This document shows, in pieces, positions 10,228-22,219 of a DNA stretch of 64,000 bases. The DNA is from Heloderma charlesbogerti. Its lineage: Eukaryota > Chordata > Lepidosauria > Squamata > Helodermatidae. The translations under genes and the position numbers were made by a program. Location of the stretch: positions 372,001-436,000 of the forward strand of contig JANEZZ010002671.1 in the NCBI GenBank assembly GCA_026122225.1, read 5' to 3'. The first letter of the stretch is position 1. Each line of letters starts with the position of its first letter. The notes below the pieces were generated by a model. The model did no database searches. It was not told the DNA's origin and was given only the letters and a program-made list of their open reading frames with translations.

Positions 10228-10900
10228 CTGGAGAGACCAAGGCCCCATCTATATGGCGCTGACTGAGTCTATTGCATCGTTGGAGCTGCATAGCTCCTAT
10301 GCTGTGGATGCTTAACAACCTAGATATATCGGGGCTAGTTACTGTGAAGTTTTGCTGTGGTGCAGGAGCCCGCCAAGCGCTGTCACCGCCGCCGTGAGCA
10401 ATGGCGCCCAGCAAAGAGAGACGCCATTGTTCGCGGTGGTGGCGACATGAAGCTCTGGTTCCCTCTCTCATTGCAGCTGCATTCTTCTCTGCCGAGCAGA
10501 GCCCCGGCAGAGAGGGATGCAGTTGCTCTCAGCGGTAGCACAAAGCGCCGCTTCCCGCTCCCATCCCAACTGCTGGCAGGATGGGAAGCAACTGGGAAGA
10601 GAGGGAAGAGAGGAGAGGAGGAAGAAGGTGTCACACTGTCACTCACCGCCCACTCCACGCCCACCGCAAACTGTGCTGTCACCCCAAGGGATGGTTAGAT
10701 AGTGTACCCCACCATGTTGAAGCTGCTGCAGCTGAAAAATTTGGAGGAAAACTACACCTTGGAAATCTGCATTTTCTGGGCAGAAACCACAGAAGACTGT
10801 GAGGTGGCGACTGCATTGTCTAATCAAAAGGACCTCCACTCGCACTGGCCCCGGACTAAAAGGCACGTCTAGATGTGCCCACAGTGAAGAAAGTTTCTCA
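10228..10900. repeat. GC-rich DNA-transposon-like repeat
   Basis: Begins GGCCCCATCTATATGG, close to the ends of the repeats at 13502 and 20325, and holds a GC-rich body with short inverted segments (GCCGCCGTGAGCAATGGCG against CGCCATTGTTCGCGGTGG). The right end is not sharp; CGTCTAGATGTGCCCAC near 10863 is a candidate. No convincing coding frame. Confidence 0.45.
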
Positions 10901-10934
10901 ACTACTGGCAACCCAAGCATTGGTCTGAAGTCAC

Positions 10935-11072
10935 ATGATACAGCAATTTTGGTAAAGCTAAGCAAGTCTGTCTGGTTAGACCCTGGATGAAAGACTCCTT
11001 GGGAACTCTCTATGCATGCTGCCTTGAGTTCAGACATGGAAGAAAGGTGGGATGTAAATGAAATAAATGCTG
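10935..11072 (+). repeat. 5S-rRNA-derived SINE with LINE-like tail
   Basis: 10951-11005 follows vertebrate 5S rRNA (AAGCTAAGC ... CTGGTTAG ... CTGGATG-AAGAC ... TTGGGAA) across the internal promoter region. The rest (CTTGAGTTCAGACATGG, AGAAAGGTGGGATGTAAATG) is a tail ending in AAATAAATG. Diverged copy. Confidence 0.65.
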
Positions 11073-11446
11073 TTATATCTCTGATGCTTTGGAAGAGATA
11101 GAAAAACCAGCCTTATACCTGATCAAATAAATATTTTCCCCTTTCCCACCATTCCATTATGATGTTCCAACATGTCATGGCACATGAATCAACATCTCCA
11201 CCTCATCAATTGTTCTACAAGGCCCAATTTAAATGATACTTTAGTGTCTTGGGAGCTGCCACTTTAAGCCATGACTGCAACAGCTGTCCAGTCTGGCAGC
11301 CATCACAGGCATGGCTCAGAACAATTTAGCTGGGTATTTTATATGAGACTGTGACAGGGGGAGCAACCATAGGAGTGGTCATTCCAATTTTGTTGAAATT
11401 GCCCCTAGTTAAGTAGAATGAAGTGGAAGATGCTACATATTTAATG

Positions 11447-12292
11447 TAGGGATGATGGAGAATTCCGCCACCGATTTCAGTGAGGCTAAATGCACCGAAA
11501 TCCGTGGCGGAGTGGCCTGCCGCCCCCCCCGCAGATTCCCCCCGGGACGAAGCTTACCTGGGGCAGATGTTCCGGATGGCGGCGGCTTCAGCAGCAGCAG
11601 CTGATCTTTTGACCAGCTGCTGCAGTCGCCATTTGCATTCTGGTCTTTGCCGTGATATATAAATACTTACATAGCCTATTACAGTAAGCCAAGAAAACAA
11701 AAAAAACCACGGCGTATGCAAATGGCGGCGGCTATGGCGGCTGCCATTTGCGTTCCCTATTTTTCGCCGTTTTATCCTACATAAATATTTACGTAGGCTT
11801 TTATGGCAAAAAAAGGGAACCGCAAATAGCGCCCACTACGCTATTTGAGGTTCCCTTTTTTTTCGCCGTAATTGCCTACGTAAATATTTACGTAGGATAA
11901 AACCGCGAAAAATAGGGAACGCAAATGGCGGCCGCCATAGACACCACCATTTGCGGTATTTTCCACAAAACGCCGTTTGGGGGGGGATGCCGTGATAGGC
12001 TACATACTTACGTAGCCTATCACGGCAGCCTGGAAGGATGCAAATGGCGGCCGCTGTGGCGGCCGCCATTTGTGTCCGCAGCAGCCCGTCTGTGGCCAGA
12101 AGTCCGGCTGCGGACGGCCCTGGCCGGCTGCTCCATGGAGCCGCTGCAGAGCAGAGCTGGCCGGGCAGGATTCTGGGGGGGGAGGACCGGATCGCCTCCT
12201 CCCCATCGAGGATTCCAGGGGGAGGGATGGAGCGCCTCCCCACCCAAGCAGATGCCCCGACCAGAACCAGGTAAGCGATTCGTACATCCCTA
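11447..12292. mobile_element. Non-autonomous hAT-type element (copy 2) rich in palindromes
   Basis: Same terminal inverted repeats as the element at 8056 (TAGGGATGATGG ... GTACATCCCTA) and an exact 8-bp duplication ATTTAATG (11439-11446 and 12293-12300). The body is 846 bp and carries palindromes of the same family, including a perfect 22-bp palindrome at 11875-11896 and a 38-bp near-palindrome at 11989-12026, plus hairpins of CAAATGGCGGC type. No transposase is present. Confidence 0.88.
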
Positions 12293-12391
12293 ATTTAATG
12301 TAGCAGCTACAACTACATACTACATTAAATACACAATATGTAGCTGATCTTCACCCGTTGTTGTTGTTTTTTTTTAAATAAAGCAAGCATG

Positions 12392-12657
12392 CAGGGCCTT
12401 GATCTAGATTGGGACTACGTGCGGGCATGGGAGCTTTAACCTTCTCATCCAGACAGTTTCCCCCTGAATTCTCCCAACTACACTGACAAGGGCTGAAGGG
12501 GGAAAAAAATCAATTGGCGCCAAAAGAGCTTCCTCCGCCCCCACACACACACTTTAAGCCTCTGCAAGGGGGGGAATTAAGGGGGGAAGTGGCTGGGTAG
12601 GAAAATTTAAACCTCTCCTACCTGCACACACTGGTCCCAATCCAGATCGGGGCCCTG
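12392..12657. mobile_element. Short MITE with 27-bp terminal inverted repeats
   Basis: Left end CAGGGCCTTGATCTAGATTGG, right end its inverse with few changes (CCAATCCAGATCGGGGCCCTG). The flanks CAAGCATG and CAAGCTTA match at 6 of 8 bases, consistent with a decayed 8-bp duplication. CAG...CTG termini fit hAT. Confidence 0.7.
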
Positions 12658-13499
12658 CAAGCTTACCAAGGTAAAAAAAAATAGTGAGCGTGCTATGTAT
12701 TTAACATAGCACCTACTTTAGCCCCAAAGATAATAAGAGTTCTTGAGCTGTATTACTTCAGACTACAGAGGGGGAAAAAGAGTTATAGATTGTGAGTTCT
12801 TGTGGTTTAAACTGTACCACTATTTTTTTTTAAGTTTCTCACTGCTTTGAAATCTAGAAAACTAATTTTAAGCTGTCTTCAAATTTTAAGCTGTCTTCAA
12901 ATCCATATGGCCATTTTGGAGTTTAGTTTGTACTCCTGTTGCTTGTTTTCCCCAGTATAGACTGACTGCAAGTGGTAAATTGAAACCAGTTATGTGAATT
13001 GGTTGCTACGATCACAAATTACTAGCATGATTTGTAAGTCCCATGAGCTGTTTGAGGAAGTCCACACAGTTTGTTGCATGATATCTGTGATTTTTGCTCA
13101 TGGCTGCTGATTCATATAACTGGTTAGTTATACATATATTCAAACTGTACAGGACTTCGTTATGTTGAGAGAAGAAATTATAAAAGCAGTAATATGAACT
13201 GGTTTTCAGGTTGCTTGACATGTTATTTGGTGGCTAATTCCACTACATGTACACATGGCAAAGCGCTGTAGCCAGTCCTGGACTCTGTCAAGTGTACCTC
13301 ACTGGTTCATGCGATTGCAAAACAACAGTCATGCACACTCCTTTTAAGTTTACACATAGAACGTAACTTGTGTAATGGCCATTAATCCCCTAGTTTCTAG
13401 TTTGTGTGTCTTGTTGTAACCACTTTCACAGGCTCAAAAAGCTTATCGTTACAGTTTCATTTTTCACTGAATACAATCAGCCCATGTTCTGGCCAAAAT
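12658..13499. other. SIDT1 intron, nothing recognised
   Basis: AT-rich sequence with poly-T runs and a 19-bp direct repeat near 12870-12900 (TTTTAAGCTGTCTTCAAAT twice). No coding frame or known repeat seen. Confidence 0.5.
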
Positions 13500-13501
13500 C
13501 C

Positions 13502-14293
13502 CTGGCCCTGTCTACACAGGGGATTTACTGTGGTTCTACCACACTTTAGAGATCATCACGGCAGATGACGTAACCCCCACTCTGCATCAACCATGCGTTT
13601 TTCTGCCCAGAAAGCTGCTTCTTTGCAAAGTCGCTTTGTGCCAAATTCTCCCATTGTGGCAGCGGCCTCAGTGCAGTTTGAGAGTCTGTGTGACCTCAGT
13701 TGGCTTCAGTGCAGGCTGTGGGGGATGGTAATAGGCGGAAGGGTGGACACAAGGAGAGGTGTTGGCTAAACATGTCTACTCAGAAGTAACTCATTCTCTT
13801 CCTTTGCATTTCACTGAGCACATGAGCGGGGAGAGAGGTGGGAGCAAGCCTGTAGTTTTAAATCTCCACTCTTATGGAAGAGCGAAGGTACGCAGGATGG
13901 TAATGATTTTAAAAGCTGATTGCCCCCAAATGACCTTTATTCCCGCTGAGAAAGGGTGGACACGAGAAGAGGTGTTGGCGAAACATGTCTACTCGGAAGT
14001 TAGTCATTGCACTTCACTGAGCACAGCAGTAAGGAGAGAGGTGGGAGCAAAACCTCCTCTCATTCGCTGCCCCGCAGCTACACAGTTGATGACGTTCAGT
14101 TCTACTCACAGGACTCCACCCACCCAACCCCCAACTAATGCGGTTCTGGTGCCGTCTGCCCCACGAAAGTGGTTTTTTAAAATGTATATACCACTTTACT
14201 GGCTATATTTGCCACAGGAGTGCAAGCCTGATTTCATGAAAACCGGATTTAAATGGAATCGCCTCAGAAAGCATCTCTGTGTAGATGGGGCCC
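13502..14293. repeat. DNA-transposon-like repeat with internal duplication
   Basis: Ends GGCCCTGTCTACACAGGG and CTGTGTAGATGGGGCCC are inverted. Inside, a roughly 100-bp unit occurs twice (from 13744 and 13958) sharing GTGGACACRAGRAGAGGTG and ACATGTCTACTCRGAAGT. The same unit occurs inverted at 20560-20690. The 230-codon plus-strand frame 13759-14451 is an accidental reading of this repeat. Confidence 0.6.
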
Positions 14294-15160
14294 TTGTAAA
14301 CATAATTCTGAAAACCAGACAAATCTCTTCCTTAAAGATTCTTGTTCCTATGGCCAAAGAGGGCTGCAGTGTTGTCATTTCACAAATGCCCCCTTTATTA
14401 GTCAGTGGGGAGAAGAATATCACCTTTTGTTTATTTTTCTTTGATATTTAAAACCCTTCTCCAAAGTGCACAAAGCACTGCTTCAATAAAACAAATTGAA
14501 GCAATACTGCTGACTGGTTTTTATTGACCCATAGCTCTTGGATAAATGTATTCACACCAGCATTGGCCTTGTTTATCATTAATGAACTCAGCCAACATGA
14601 ACTCCGTCAAAAGCAGACTTTTGAAGGGAAGGAGGGAACATTAATTTGCAAATATTGCGCTGAGACTAGAGAGGGTAACTGTGGGAAAGACTAAATGACA
14701 GACAACCTACATATTTGCATCTAGGGATGATACACCTTTAAAAGAGAACCCAGAAGATGTTTGTCTCCACAGTCAGGTAATCAACCACAGAAAAAAACAT
14801 ACAAAGCTTCAAAAGCAAATAAAATCAAAACAGGATTATGAGTAGGTAGGAATCCCTTATTCAAGACTTTTACTGATTTGGAAAGGGAAGTAAGCCATGT
14901 TACACTTAAAAATGGTTAAACATTGAAAGAGGTGCTTGAGTTCTGATATGGGACAAAAGGATCACTTTCTTTTGTGAGCTTCTAATCAGAGAAGAAAGTG
15001 CTTTTTGAAATATTTGCTCTTGTCCAGTTTGAGTCCCAAAACCTGTTGTATTTCAACTAAACAAATAGTGCCTTGCTTTTTTTTATTGTGAGTTTTAACA
15101 AAAGAAAACAAAAATGTAAAATATAACAACATATTCTAAAATCCTCTGTTTTAAATATTA
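14294..15160. other. SIDT1 intron, nothing recognised
   Basis: AT-rich intron sequence without a coding frame or a repeat family I recognise. Confidence 0.5.
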
Positions 15161-15175
15161 CAATATTCTAGGGAG

Positions 15176-15178
15176 AAA

Positions 15179-15217
<39 letters not shown>

Positions 15218-15235
15218 GAAGGAAGGAAGGAAGGA
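15176..15235 (+). repeat. (GAAA)n/(GGAA)n microsatellite
   Basis: About twelve GAAA units pass into four to five GGAA units. Confidence 0.95.
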
Positions 15236-16289
15236 GTTACAGGTAAACTTCAGTAAAAGCAGACCACATATCCAAATATAAGTCCATTTGCAAGTTACGC
15301 CTATATACTACTCTTTCAAATGTTGCTAGCGTTAAGTCTTCAATCCGTTACATTATAGGCGGTGAGATTTTATCCAGTATCATAGTATCAGCCTTTTAGC
15401 AACCAAAAGGTTACGAAGGATCCATTTACACTGACCATGTGTTACATTCCAAAAGGCAGGTAAGGATTTTAAGAGAACATTTACATCAATAAATATTCAA
15501 GAGCTTTCCAACATGAAATGTATCCATATAATAACTTCCTCCCAAAAGGAGGCAACCATTGGGCATTTTCAAAACATATGAATAAGAGAACTGAACTGCT
15601 TTACACCTCCAACGATTAGCCAAGTTTGACAAACCTTTATTAAAGAGATGTTGTGGCATCCAACAGACCCGAAACAAAAGTTTCTGCTGAATAAGGTGTA
15701 ACTGAAGATCCATACGCATATGCGATACAGACACCAAAAGAGCGGTCCATTGATTAGACGAAATAGGACATTCCGATTCCCTGTGCCATTCCTGCTGTAG
15801 ACCACATGACTCATATTTATTCATTGATAATAAGTATTTGTAAACATGAATTGTAGGTTGATATCTCCGGTCAGCTTCAATAAGTGTTTCCAATAGCAAA
15901 GGAGACACTGAGGCAGTAAAAGCAGCAGGACCGAATCTAGATACTAACAAACGTTTCAATTGCAAATACTGCCATTCCGCTGCAGCAGGCAAATCAAATT
16001 TATCTCACAAAGTTGAAAATAGCAAAAACTCATCATCATCAACACCCAATAATTGATCCTGGGTAAAGATCGTTTTATCTGTCCAGGTGCACCACAAAAA
16101 CATTTTCTTTCCAATCCTTAAATCTGCATTTCCCCATAAAGTCAATTTGGCATGGGAAAATGGGTCAAACTGTAATTGGCATGACAATATATGCCTCACA
16201 TCTCTGCCAGGATTGTGGGAGGAGCCCTATGTGCCTTAATATGCTGAGAAGCTAATGCCATCAATTATAATTTAAATTTCTGGTACAGA

Positions 16290-16538
16290 AATGTAAATTT
16301 ATTATTTATATTTATTTATTACTGCATTTATATCCCGCCTTTTTTCCTCTTGCAAGGCACCCAAGGCGGCTTACATTATCCTCCTCCTCTCCGTTTTATC
16401 CTCACAACAACAACCCTGTGAGGTAGGTTGGGCTGAGAGTGTGTGACTGGCCCAAAGCCACCCAGTGAGCTTCCATGGCTGAGTGGGGACTAGAACCTGG
16501 ATCTCCCAGCTCCCAGTCCAACACTCTTGCCACTTATT

Positions 16539-16571
<33 letters not shown>

Positions 16572-16573
16572 CC
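16290..16573 (-). repeat. CORE-type tRNA SINE with (AAT)n
   Basis: Minus strand: tRNA-like head, CTGGGAGATCCAGGTTC, the core ACCTACCTCACAGGGTTGTTG, and a tail GGCGGGATATAAATGCAGTAA. The head end abuts an (AAT)n run at 16536-16570. Inserted into the L1. Confidence 0.85.
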
Positions 16574-16829
16574 ATTTAGAGAGAGGCTCTAGACAAGAAG
16601 ATTCCAACACTGACCAAGGTAGAAAATCAAATTGGAGTAGAAAAGACCAACATTTGGTACAGGTCAGCAAATAAGCCCAATGGTATGTAGCAAGATCCGG
16701 AAAACCAAACCCACCTTCATTAATTGGAAGTTGCATCCTTTTCAAAGATATTCTTGGTGGAAAGAAACCCTATAAAATTTTTCAAAACAAAGTATTAAGT
16801 TTTTGGAAATATTTGCCAGGTATAAGTAT

Positions 16830-17240
16830 GGGGATCTATAAGGCCCCAGGCCTGAACCAAGCTATCAGTAGTTGTAGAGGGGCTTGGATGATCCATAATG
16901 CTCTCTGACTTTGGTTCAGAAGGCTGCTGTTTGCCCTAACAGGCCTCTTGATTTACCAAGATGAGTCAAGGAGCGATAAGGCTGAGAGAACAGCCTCAGC
17001 GCATTCCATACTAGCAAGCTAGAGGATATTTTATGAAGATGTGCCTGGGAAGTGAGGCTTGTTTGTCTTAAAGCTGCAGGTGTCTGTAGTGGAAAAGCTC
17101 TGACTGTGTCCCTTCTGACCAAGCACCGTTATGCCTATGCTGGGAATGAACGCTAGCTGGCGCTTGCTAGTGTCGTGCTGCCTCACTGCTAACATGTATG
17201 GTATAAGACCTATTTTACCCCATGGCTCTGGGATCAGAGA
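16830..17240. repeat. Unclassified insertion in L1
   Basis: This sequence breaks the L1 reading between thumb and reverse transcriptase and does not resemble L1. Its boundaries are estimated from where L1 similarity stops. No frame or ends recognised. Confidence 0.35.
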
Positions 17241-18587
17241 AGCTGTAAGAGAAGAATAATATGAGGTACAGAATTCATCTTAAGTGTATTAACCTTTACC
17301 CCATAAACTCAACTTTAAAGATGCCCATCTATCTATATCTAGTGAAATATCGTTAATCAACTTATTTAAATTTCACCTAATCATTTGAGTTATATCTCTA
17401 GAGATAATTATTCCCAAATATGTAATAGACTCTAGGCCTAGCTGAAATTGTCAAATGGCTAATACACTAGAGTATACTTTATCTCCAATTGGCATTATTT
17501 CCGACTTTGACCAATTAACTGGATAGCCAGACAATTCACCCAAAGTATTAATCAATTTTATCAAAGCCAAAACCAACGACTGGAGTTTTGATATAAGCAA
17601 TAAGAGATAATCAGCATAAAGGCTAATTTTAAATTCTAAGCCAAAATGGACAAATCCATGAACGCTACTATTTTGTCTAATAGCACATGGCAGGGGTTCA
17701 AAACAAACAATGGGGAAAGAGGGCAACCATGTCTAGTTCCCCACTCAAGTAAACAAAAAAGATGAAAATAAACTGTTAGTCATTACTCTTGATCTTGGAG
17801 CCGAATATAAAATTTTGACGCATTTCAAACATTCTGCAGGAAAACCAAAAGTAGTCTATGTGGCAAAAATAGATTTCCAGTGAATTTTACCAATGTGTCA
17901 ATGCTGTAATCTTTATCTGACATACTAAAGATGTAGAAATAAAAAAATAGTCTAATCGAAAGTAATTAGGGTGAACTGGTGAAATAAAAGTATACTCTCT
18001 GTCAGCAGGATGTAAAATTCTCCGAGCATCAATTAAACCATATTCCATCATGTAAGCCTGGAGTGCCAGTCTCACAGCAGGTTGGGTCACAGGAGAAGGA
18101 TCTAAGACCTCATTAAAGACCCACTCACAAGCAAATAATCATAAGCAATATCAACCAATTTAGCAAAACAATCATGAAACATAGCCGGAGAATCAATATT
18201 TGGCCCATATACATTGATCATAGCAATTAATTTACCCATATACTTCACTACCAGAATCAAAAAATACCCCTTGGTATCAAGAATTACCCGTGGAACTGAA
18301 ATAGAAAGTTGCTTATGAATTAAAATCACAACCGCTTTACATCATGTTGAAGTATCTGTGACATAAGCCTCAACAACCCAGTCCTGTCGCAACATCTGTC
18401 CATTCGCAGCCATCAAAAAGGTTTCTTGTAAAAAAAAGCCATGTCAACGTTAAGCTCTTTCAACTTAGAAAGAACTTTTTCCTACTTGTTTACATTTTGC
18501 AGCCCCTTGACATTCCATGAAGTCACATTAAGCCCTGAAAAAGTAAAGCAAATTATTTGCCCCTCCACCCAAACACATCTTAAAATC

Positions 18588-19996
18588 ACAGAATCATAGA
18601 ATTGGAAGGGGCCTACAAGACCGTTGAGTCCAACCTCCTGCTCAAAGCAGGAATCCAAGTCAGAGCATCCCTGACAGACGGCTGTCCAGCCTTGTCTTGA
18701 ATGCCTCCAGTGTGGGAGAGCCCACCACCTCCCCAGGTAATTGGTTCCATTGTCGTATTGCTCTAACAGTCAGGAGGGTTTTCCTGATGTTCAGCCGGAA
18801 TCTGGCTTCCTGTCACTTGAGCCCATTATTCCGTGTCCTGCACTCTGGGATGATCGAGAAGAAATCCTGGCCTTCCTCTCTGGGACAACCTTTCCAGTAC
18901 TTGAACAGCGCTATCATATCTCCCCTCAGTCTTCTCTTCTCAAGGCGAAACATGCCCAGTTCTTTCACTCTCTCTTCATAGGGCTTTGTTTCCAGTCCCC
19001 TGATCATCTTTGTTGCCCTCCTCTGAACCCTCTCCAGCTTGTCTGCATCCTTCTTAAAGTGTCGTGCCCAGAACTGGACACAGATGAGGCCTAACCAGTG
19101 CTGAGGAGAGGGGAACTAGTACTTCCCGGGATTTGAAAGCAATGCTTCTATTAATGCAGCCCAAAAGAGCATTTGCCCTTTTTGCAGCCACATCACATTG
19201 TTGGCTCATATTCAGATTGTGATCAACAACAATTCCAAGATCCTTCTCGCTTGTGGTGTTGTTGAGCCATGTATCCCCCCATCTTGGAACTGTGCATTTC
19301 ATTTCTTTTTCCTAGGTGCAGAACTTGGCATTTATCCCTATTAAATGTCACTCTGTTGTTTTCTGCCCAGCGCTCCAGTCTATCAAGATCCCTTTGAATT
19401 TTGTTTCTGTCTTCCAAAGTATTAGCTATCCTGCCCAATACTGTGTCTTCTGCAAATGTGATCAGCATTCCCTGCACCTCCTCCTCCAAGTCATTCATAA
19501 AAATGTGGAAGAGCACTGGGCTCAGGACTGAGCCCTGTGGTATCCCGCTCATTACCTCTCCCCAGATTGAGAAGGTTCCATTGATAAGCACTCTTTGAGG
19601 CCAATTCCCTAGCCAACTGTGGATCCACCGGATCGTTGTTTCATCTAGCCCACTTTGACCTAGTTTGCTCATCAGGATATCATGGGGCACTTTGTCGAAA
19701 GCTCTGCTGAAGTCAAGGTATATTATGTCCACTGCATTCCCACAGTCCACAAGGGAGGTGAGTTGATCAAAAAATGAGATCAGATTCATCTGGCAGGATT
19801 TGTTCTTGACAAATCCATGTTGGCTGCAAGTAATCACTGCACTGTTTTCAAGGCGCTTACAGATGGATTGCTTTATAATCTGCTCCAGAATTTTCCCAGG
19901 GATTGATGTCAGACTGAGTTCCCAGGTTCCTCCTTTTTACCCTTTTTGAAGATAGGGACAACATTAGCCCTCCTCCAGTTCTCTGGCACTTTGGAA
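18588..19996 (-). mobile_element. CR1 LINE, 5'-truncated, 3' end intact
   Basis: Minus strand. The 3' terminus near 18588 has the CR1 end (GACTCAACGGTCTTGTAGG, TTCTATGATTCTGTGAT). The reverse-transcriptase frame 19837-19223 contains DIIYLDFSRAFDKVPHDIL, SGIPQGSVLSPVLF and FAEDTVLG, where the catalytic ADD reads AED. The C-terminal part continues in 19302-18813 in another frame. Truncated at about 19996. Confidence 0.93.
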
Positions 19997-20324
19997 TGTG
20001 CTGAATTGTGTGTGAAATGTGTGAAATGTGCTAAGTAAGGAAGAGGCATGATTTACCAGAAGCGGGGGGGGGGGGGAGAATATAACCAAGAGTCTCATTC
20101 CAAGGGGCCAGGCTCTAGAACCTCACCTCCTGTGACACCAACACAATGTGTCTGCTGAAGGAGCTGGAGACTCAGCAGTGCTCCCCAGAGGTGCCACCTA
20201 GGCAGCATTAAAAGCCCTGCCAGCTGACCCAGCACTTGATCAGATGACCCAATGAGCTAATGCAAACCCAACCTAGGTCAATAAAGCCACAGGGCCCACT
20301 ACTCAGCCTGAGCAACTTCTGTCC
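19997..20324. other. SIDT1 intron, unclassified
   Basis: Contains a (G)13 run at about 20065 and no coding frame or repeat that I recognise. Confidence 0.4.
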
Positions 20325-22094
20325 TAGGCCCCATCCACAATGAGATGGTTCATGATCTGTTTCTTCTTTAATCCAGAGTTTCATCCATTCGGGTTTGCTT
20401 CTCCCACAGCACACAGTAGCCAGTAAAGCTATGTATACTTTTTACAAAAATGCTTGCGCTGTGCAAACAGCACCTGAAGCCACCTTAGTTTGGGGTGGGG
20501 CTGGGTGGGTGAGTAGACGGACCTCACGAATTGGGTAGGTGTGGGGCAGCGAATGAGTGGAGGCTTGCCCTCTGCTCCTGTTCTCCTTTCCCTGCTCAGT
20601 CAAGTGCAAAGGGCATGCATGACTTACTTCCAGGTCGGCATGTTTTGCTAACACCTCCCCTCGTGTGCTCCCTCTCTCAGGGGAAGTCGGGGTGAATTAA
20701 AGTACTTGAATTAAATTGCTGCGGATGTGCGGACAGACAGGCTTGCCCCCACCCCCGCCAGTCTCTGCACTCCCATGCTTTGGTAAGTCAATAGCAGATA
20801 CCCAGTTACTTCCACCCCCATTCGCCTTTCCGTGCTCAGTCAAGTGAAATGGCCGAGAATGATGAGGGGGGTGGGTTCGCTTTTTGAGCTCATAGAAATA
20901 TGCAGTTCTGCACTCCTGTATATGCACATATTCAAACCATCAGCTCTTAAAATCAATAAAGCTCTGCATCCCTGTGCACCTTCATTTTTTAGCCCTCTGC
21001 TCCCCCTGTCCACCCCAATGCAGCTTTGAATCCACAGGCTTTCCCCCCACCCTCGCTTGTCTGCAATGGAGGAGTTACTTCTAAGTAGACATGTAAACAT
21101 CCTCCCTCCCACCCCTCTGGTGGCAGGTGGTGCCCCTAAGTATACAACAATGCTCCTCTGGCAAAGTGATATTGTGAATGACTGAGCAGCAGCTGTGCTA
21201 ATAATAATAGTGGTCCTGGTGGGATTAGGGGTCATTTGGAGGCCATCAGTTCTTAAAATCAATAAAGACCTGCATACCTGAGAACTGGGAATTCGGGGAG
21301 AGGAGGGGCATTGCAGGAATGACTGTAAAATAAGGATGCTGCCTAGATATTTATTTATTTTTTTACAGAGGGAACCCAAAAGCAACCTGCTGACTTTCTC
21401 AGGAGTAAGCCTCATTGAAAAAAATGTGATCTACTTCTGAGTAGCCATGATTATCCATGCCAGCTCGTTGTTCCTTGAGGCAAAGAAATTAAAAGGGAGA
21501 AAAGAGAGAACCAGCCCCATTCATATTCAAAGGTGTGCAAATATGGAGACCCCTGATAGGGAGAAGCTGAAGGTTAACTCCTTCCATTCCTTCCCTCTCC
21601 CACTGTTTGAGGCTTGCTCTCCACCAGTCTCCCCCCACAGGCGGTGAACTGCAAAAGAGGACAAGTTACTTCCAAGTAGGGATGTGTAGTATTAAAATGG
21701 CAGGCTTGAAGCTTGCTCTCCATCACTCACCCTCCCCGCTCAATGAGTATAACAGGCAGAGGAATTCTCCCAACACCTCTGCTCCTGTACTTGGCAAAGT
21801 GCGATTTGAAGTTACTTCCAGGTAGACACGACTCTGCTCTCCTGCACCCACCCCCACCATTTCCCCTTCTGTCTCCAGCAGCCTGCAGTGAGGGCAGTTC
21901 AGCTCACACAGACCCCAAAAGGACCATGAAAGCTCCGTGATGGGATAATCTGTCAGAAACGCAGTCTCAGAAACACCGGATTTTAGAGCTAGAAACAGCA
22001 TGCTGGCTACAGAGAAAGGCTTGTGTCATCTGCCACTATCCACTTCGGGACACAATAGAACCAGCATAAAGCCCTGTGTAGATCCAGCCCTAGA
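20325..22094. repeat. Composite DNA repeat with multiple internal units
   Basis: Ends TAGGCCCCATCCACA and TGTGTAGATCCAGCCCTA are inverted with mismatches. Inside, a motif of the form ACTTACTTCYRAGTAGACATG recurs at about 20613, 21073, 21430, 21664 and 21811, next to units ending GCTTGCTCTCCACCA or similar. Clearly related, in inverse orientation, to the repeat at 13502-14293. No transposase seen, and the short ORFs here have no credible protein. Confidence 0.55.
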
Positions 22095-22219
22095 CATAGA
22101 AAATCCTATTAGATTGAACTCCTGCTCTCCACCCTTCCTTACAATAGCCACCATTTCTGGAACCTCACTTTTCCATGCCTTTGTCCTGCTCTAGAACAAG
22201 TCTTGGCTGTTTGCAAGCA

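Larger units (their letters stand above)
15480..18560 (-). mobile_element. Decayed L1 LINE ORF2
   Basis: Read right to left. Endonuclease: 18329-18102 (LIAMINVYGPNID) and 18090-17887 (ILHPADREYTFISPVHPNYFRLDYF). Reverse transcriptase: 17726-17451 (LYADYLLLLISK, SGYPVNWSKSEIMPI) with the catalytic box changed from ADD to ADY. Thumb: 16745-16575 (INEGGFGFPDLATYHWAYLL). C-terminal zinc region: 15992-15486 (EWQYLQLKRLL, WRCK). Frameshifts and stops throughout. A CORE-SINE interrupts it at about 16290-16575 and unrelated sequence at about 16830-17240. Confidence 0.85.

Noticed and set aside
10202..10702. Overlapping GC-rich ORFs on both strands, possible CpG-island exon
   Set aside because: The sequence shares ends with other DNA repeats in the window and has no conserved frame or fitting splice sites.
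12950..13010. Minus-strand WFQFTTCSQS as candidate for the short SIDT1 exon
   Set aside because: No usable acceptor or donor and one residue short. The exon at 24528-24573 fits sequence, phase and splice sites.
13759..14451. 230-codon plus-strand ORF
   Set aside because: It reads twice through the same internal repeat unit and beyond the element end, with no recognisable domain.
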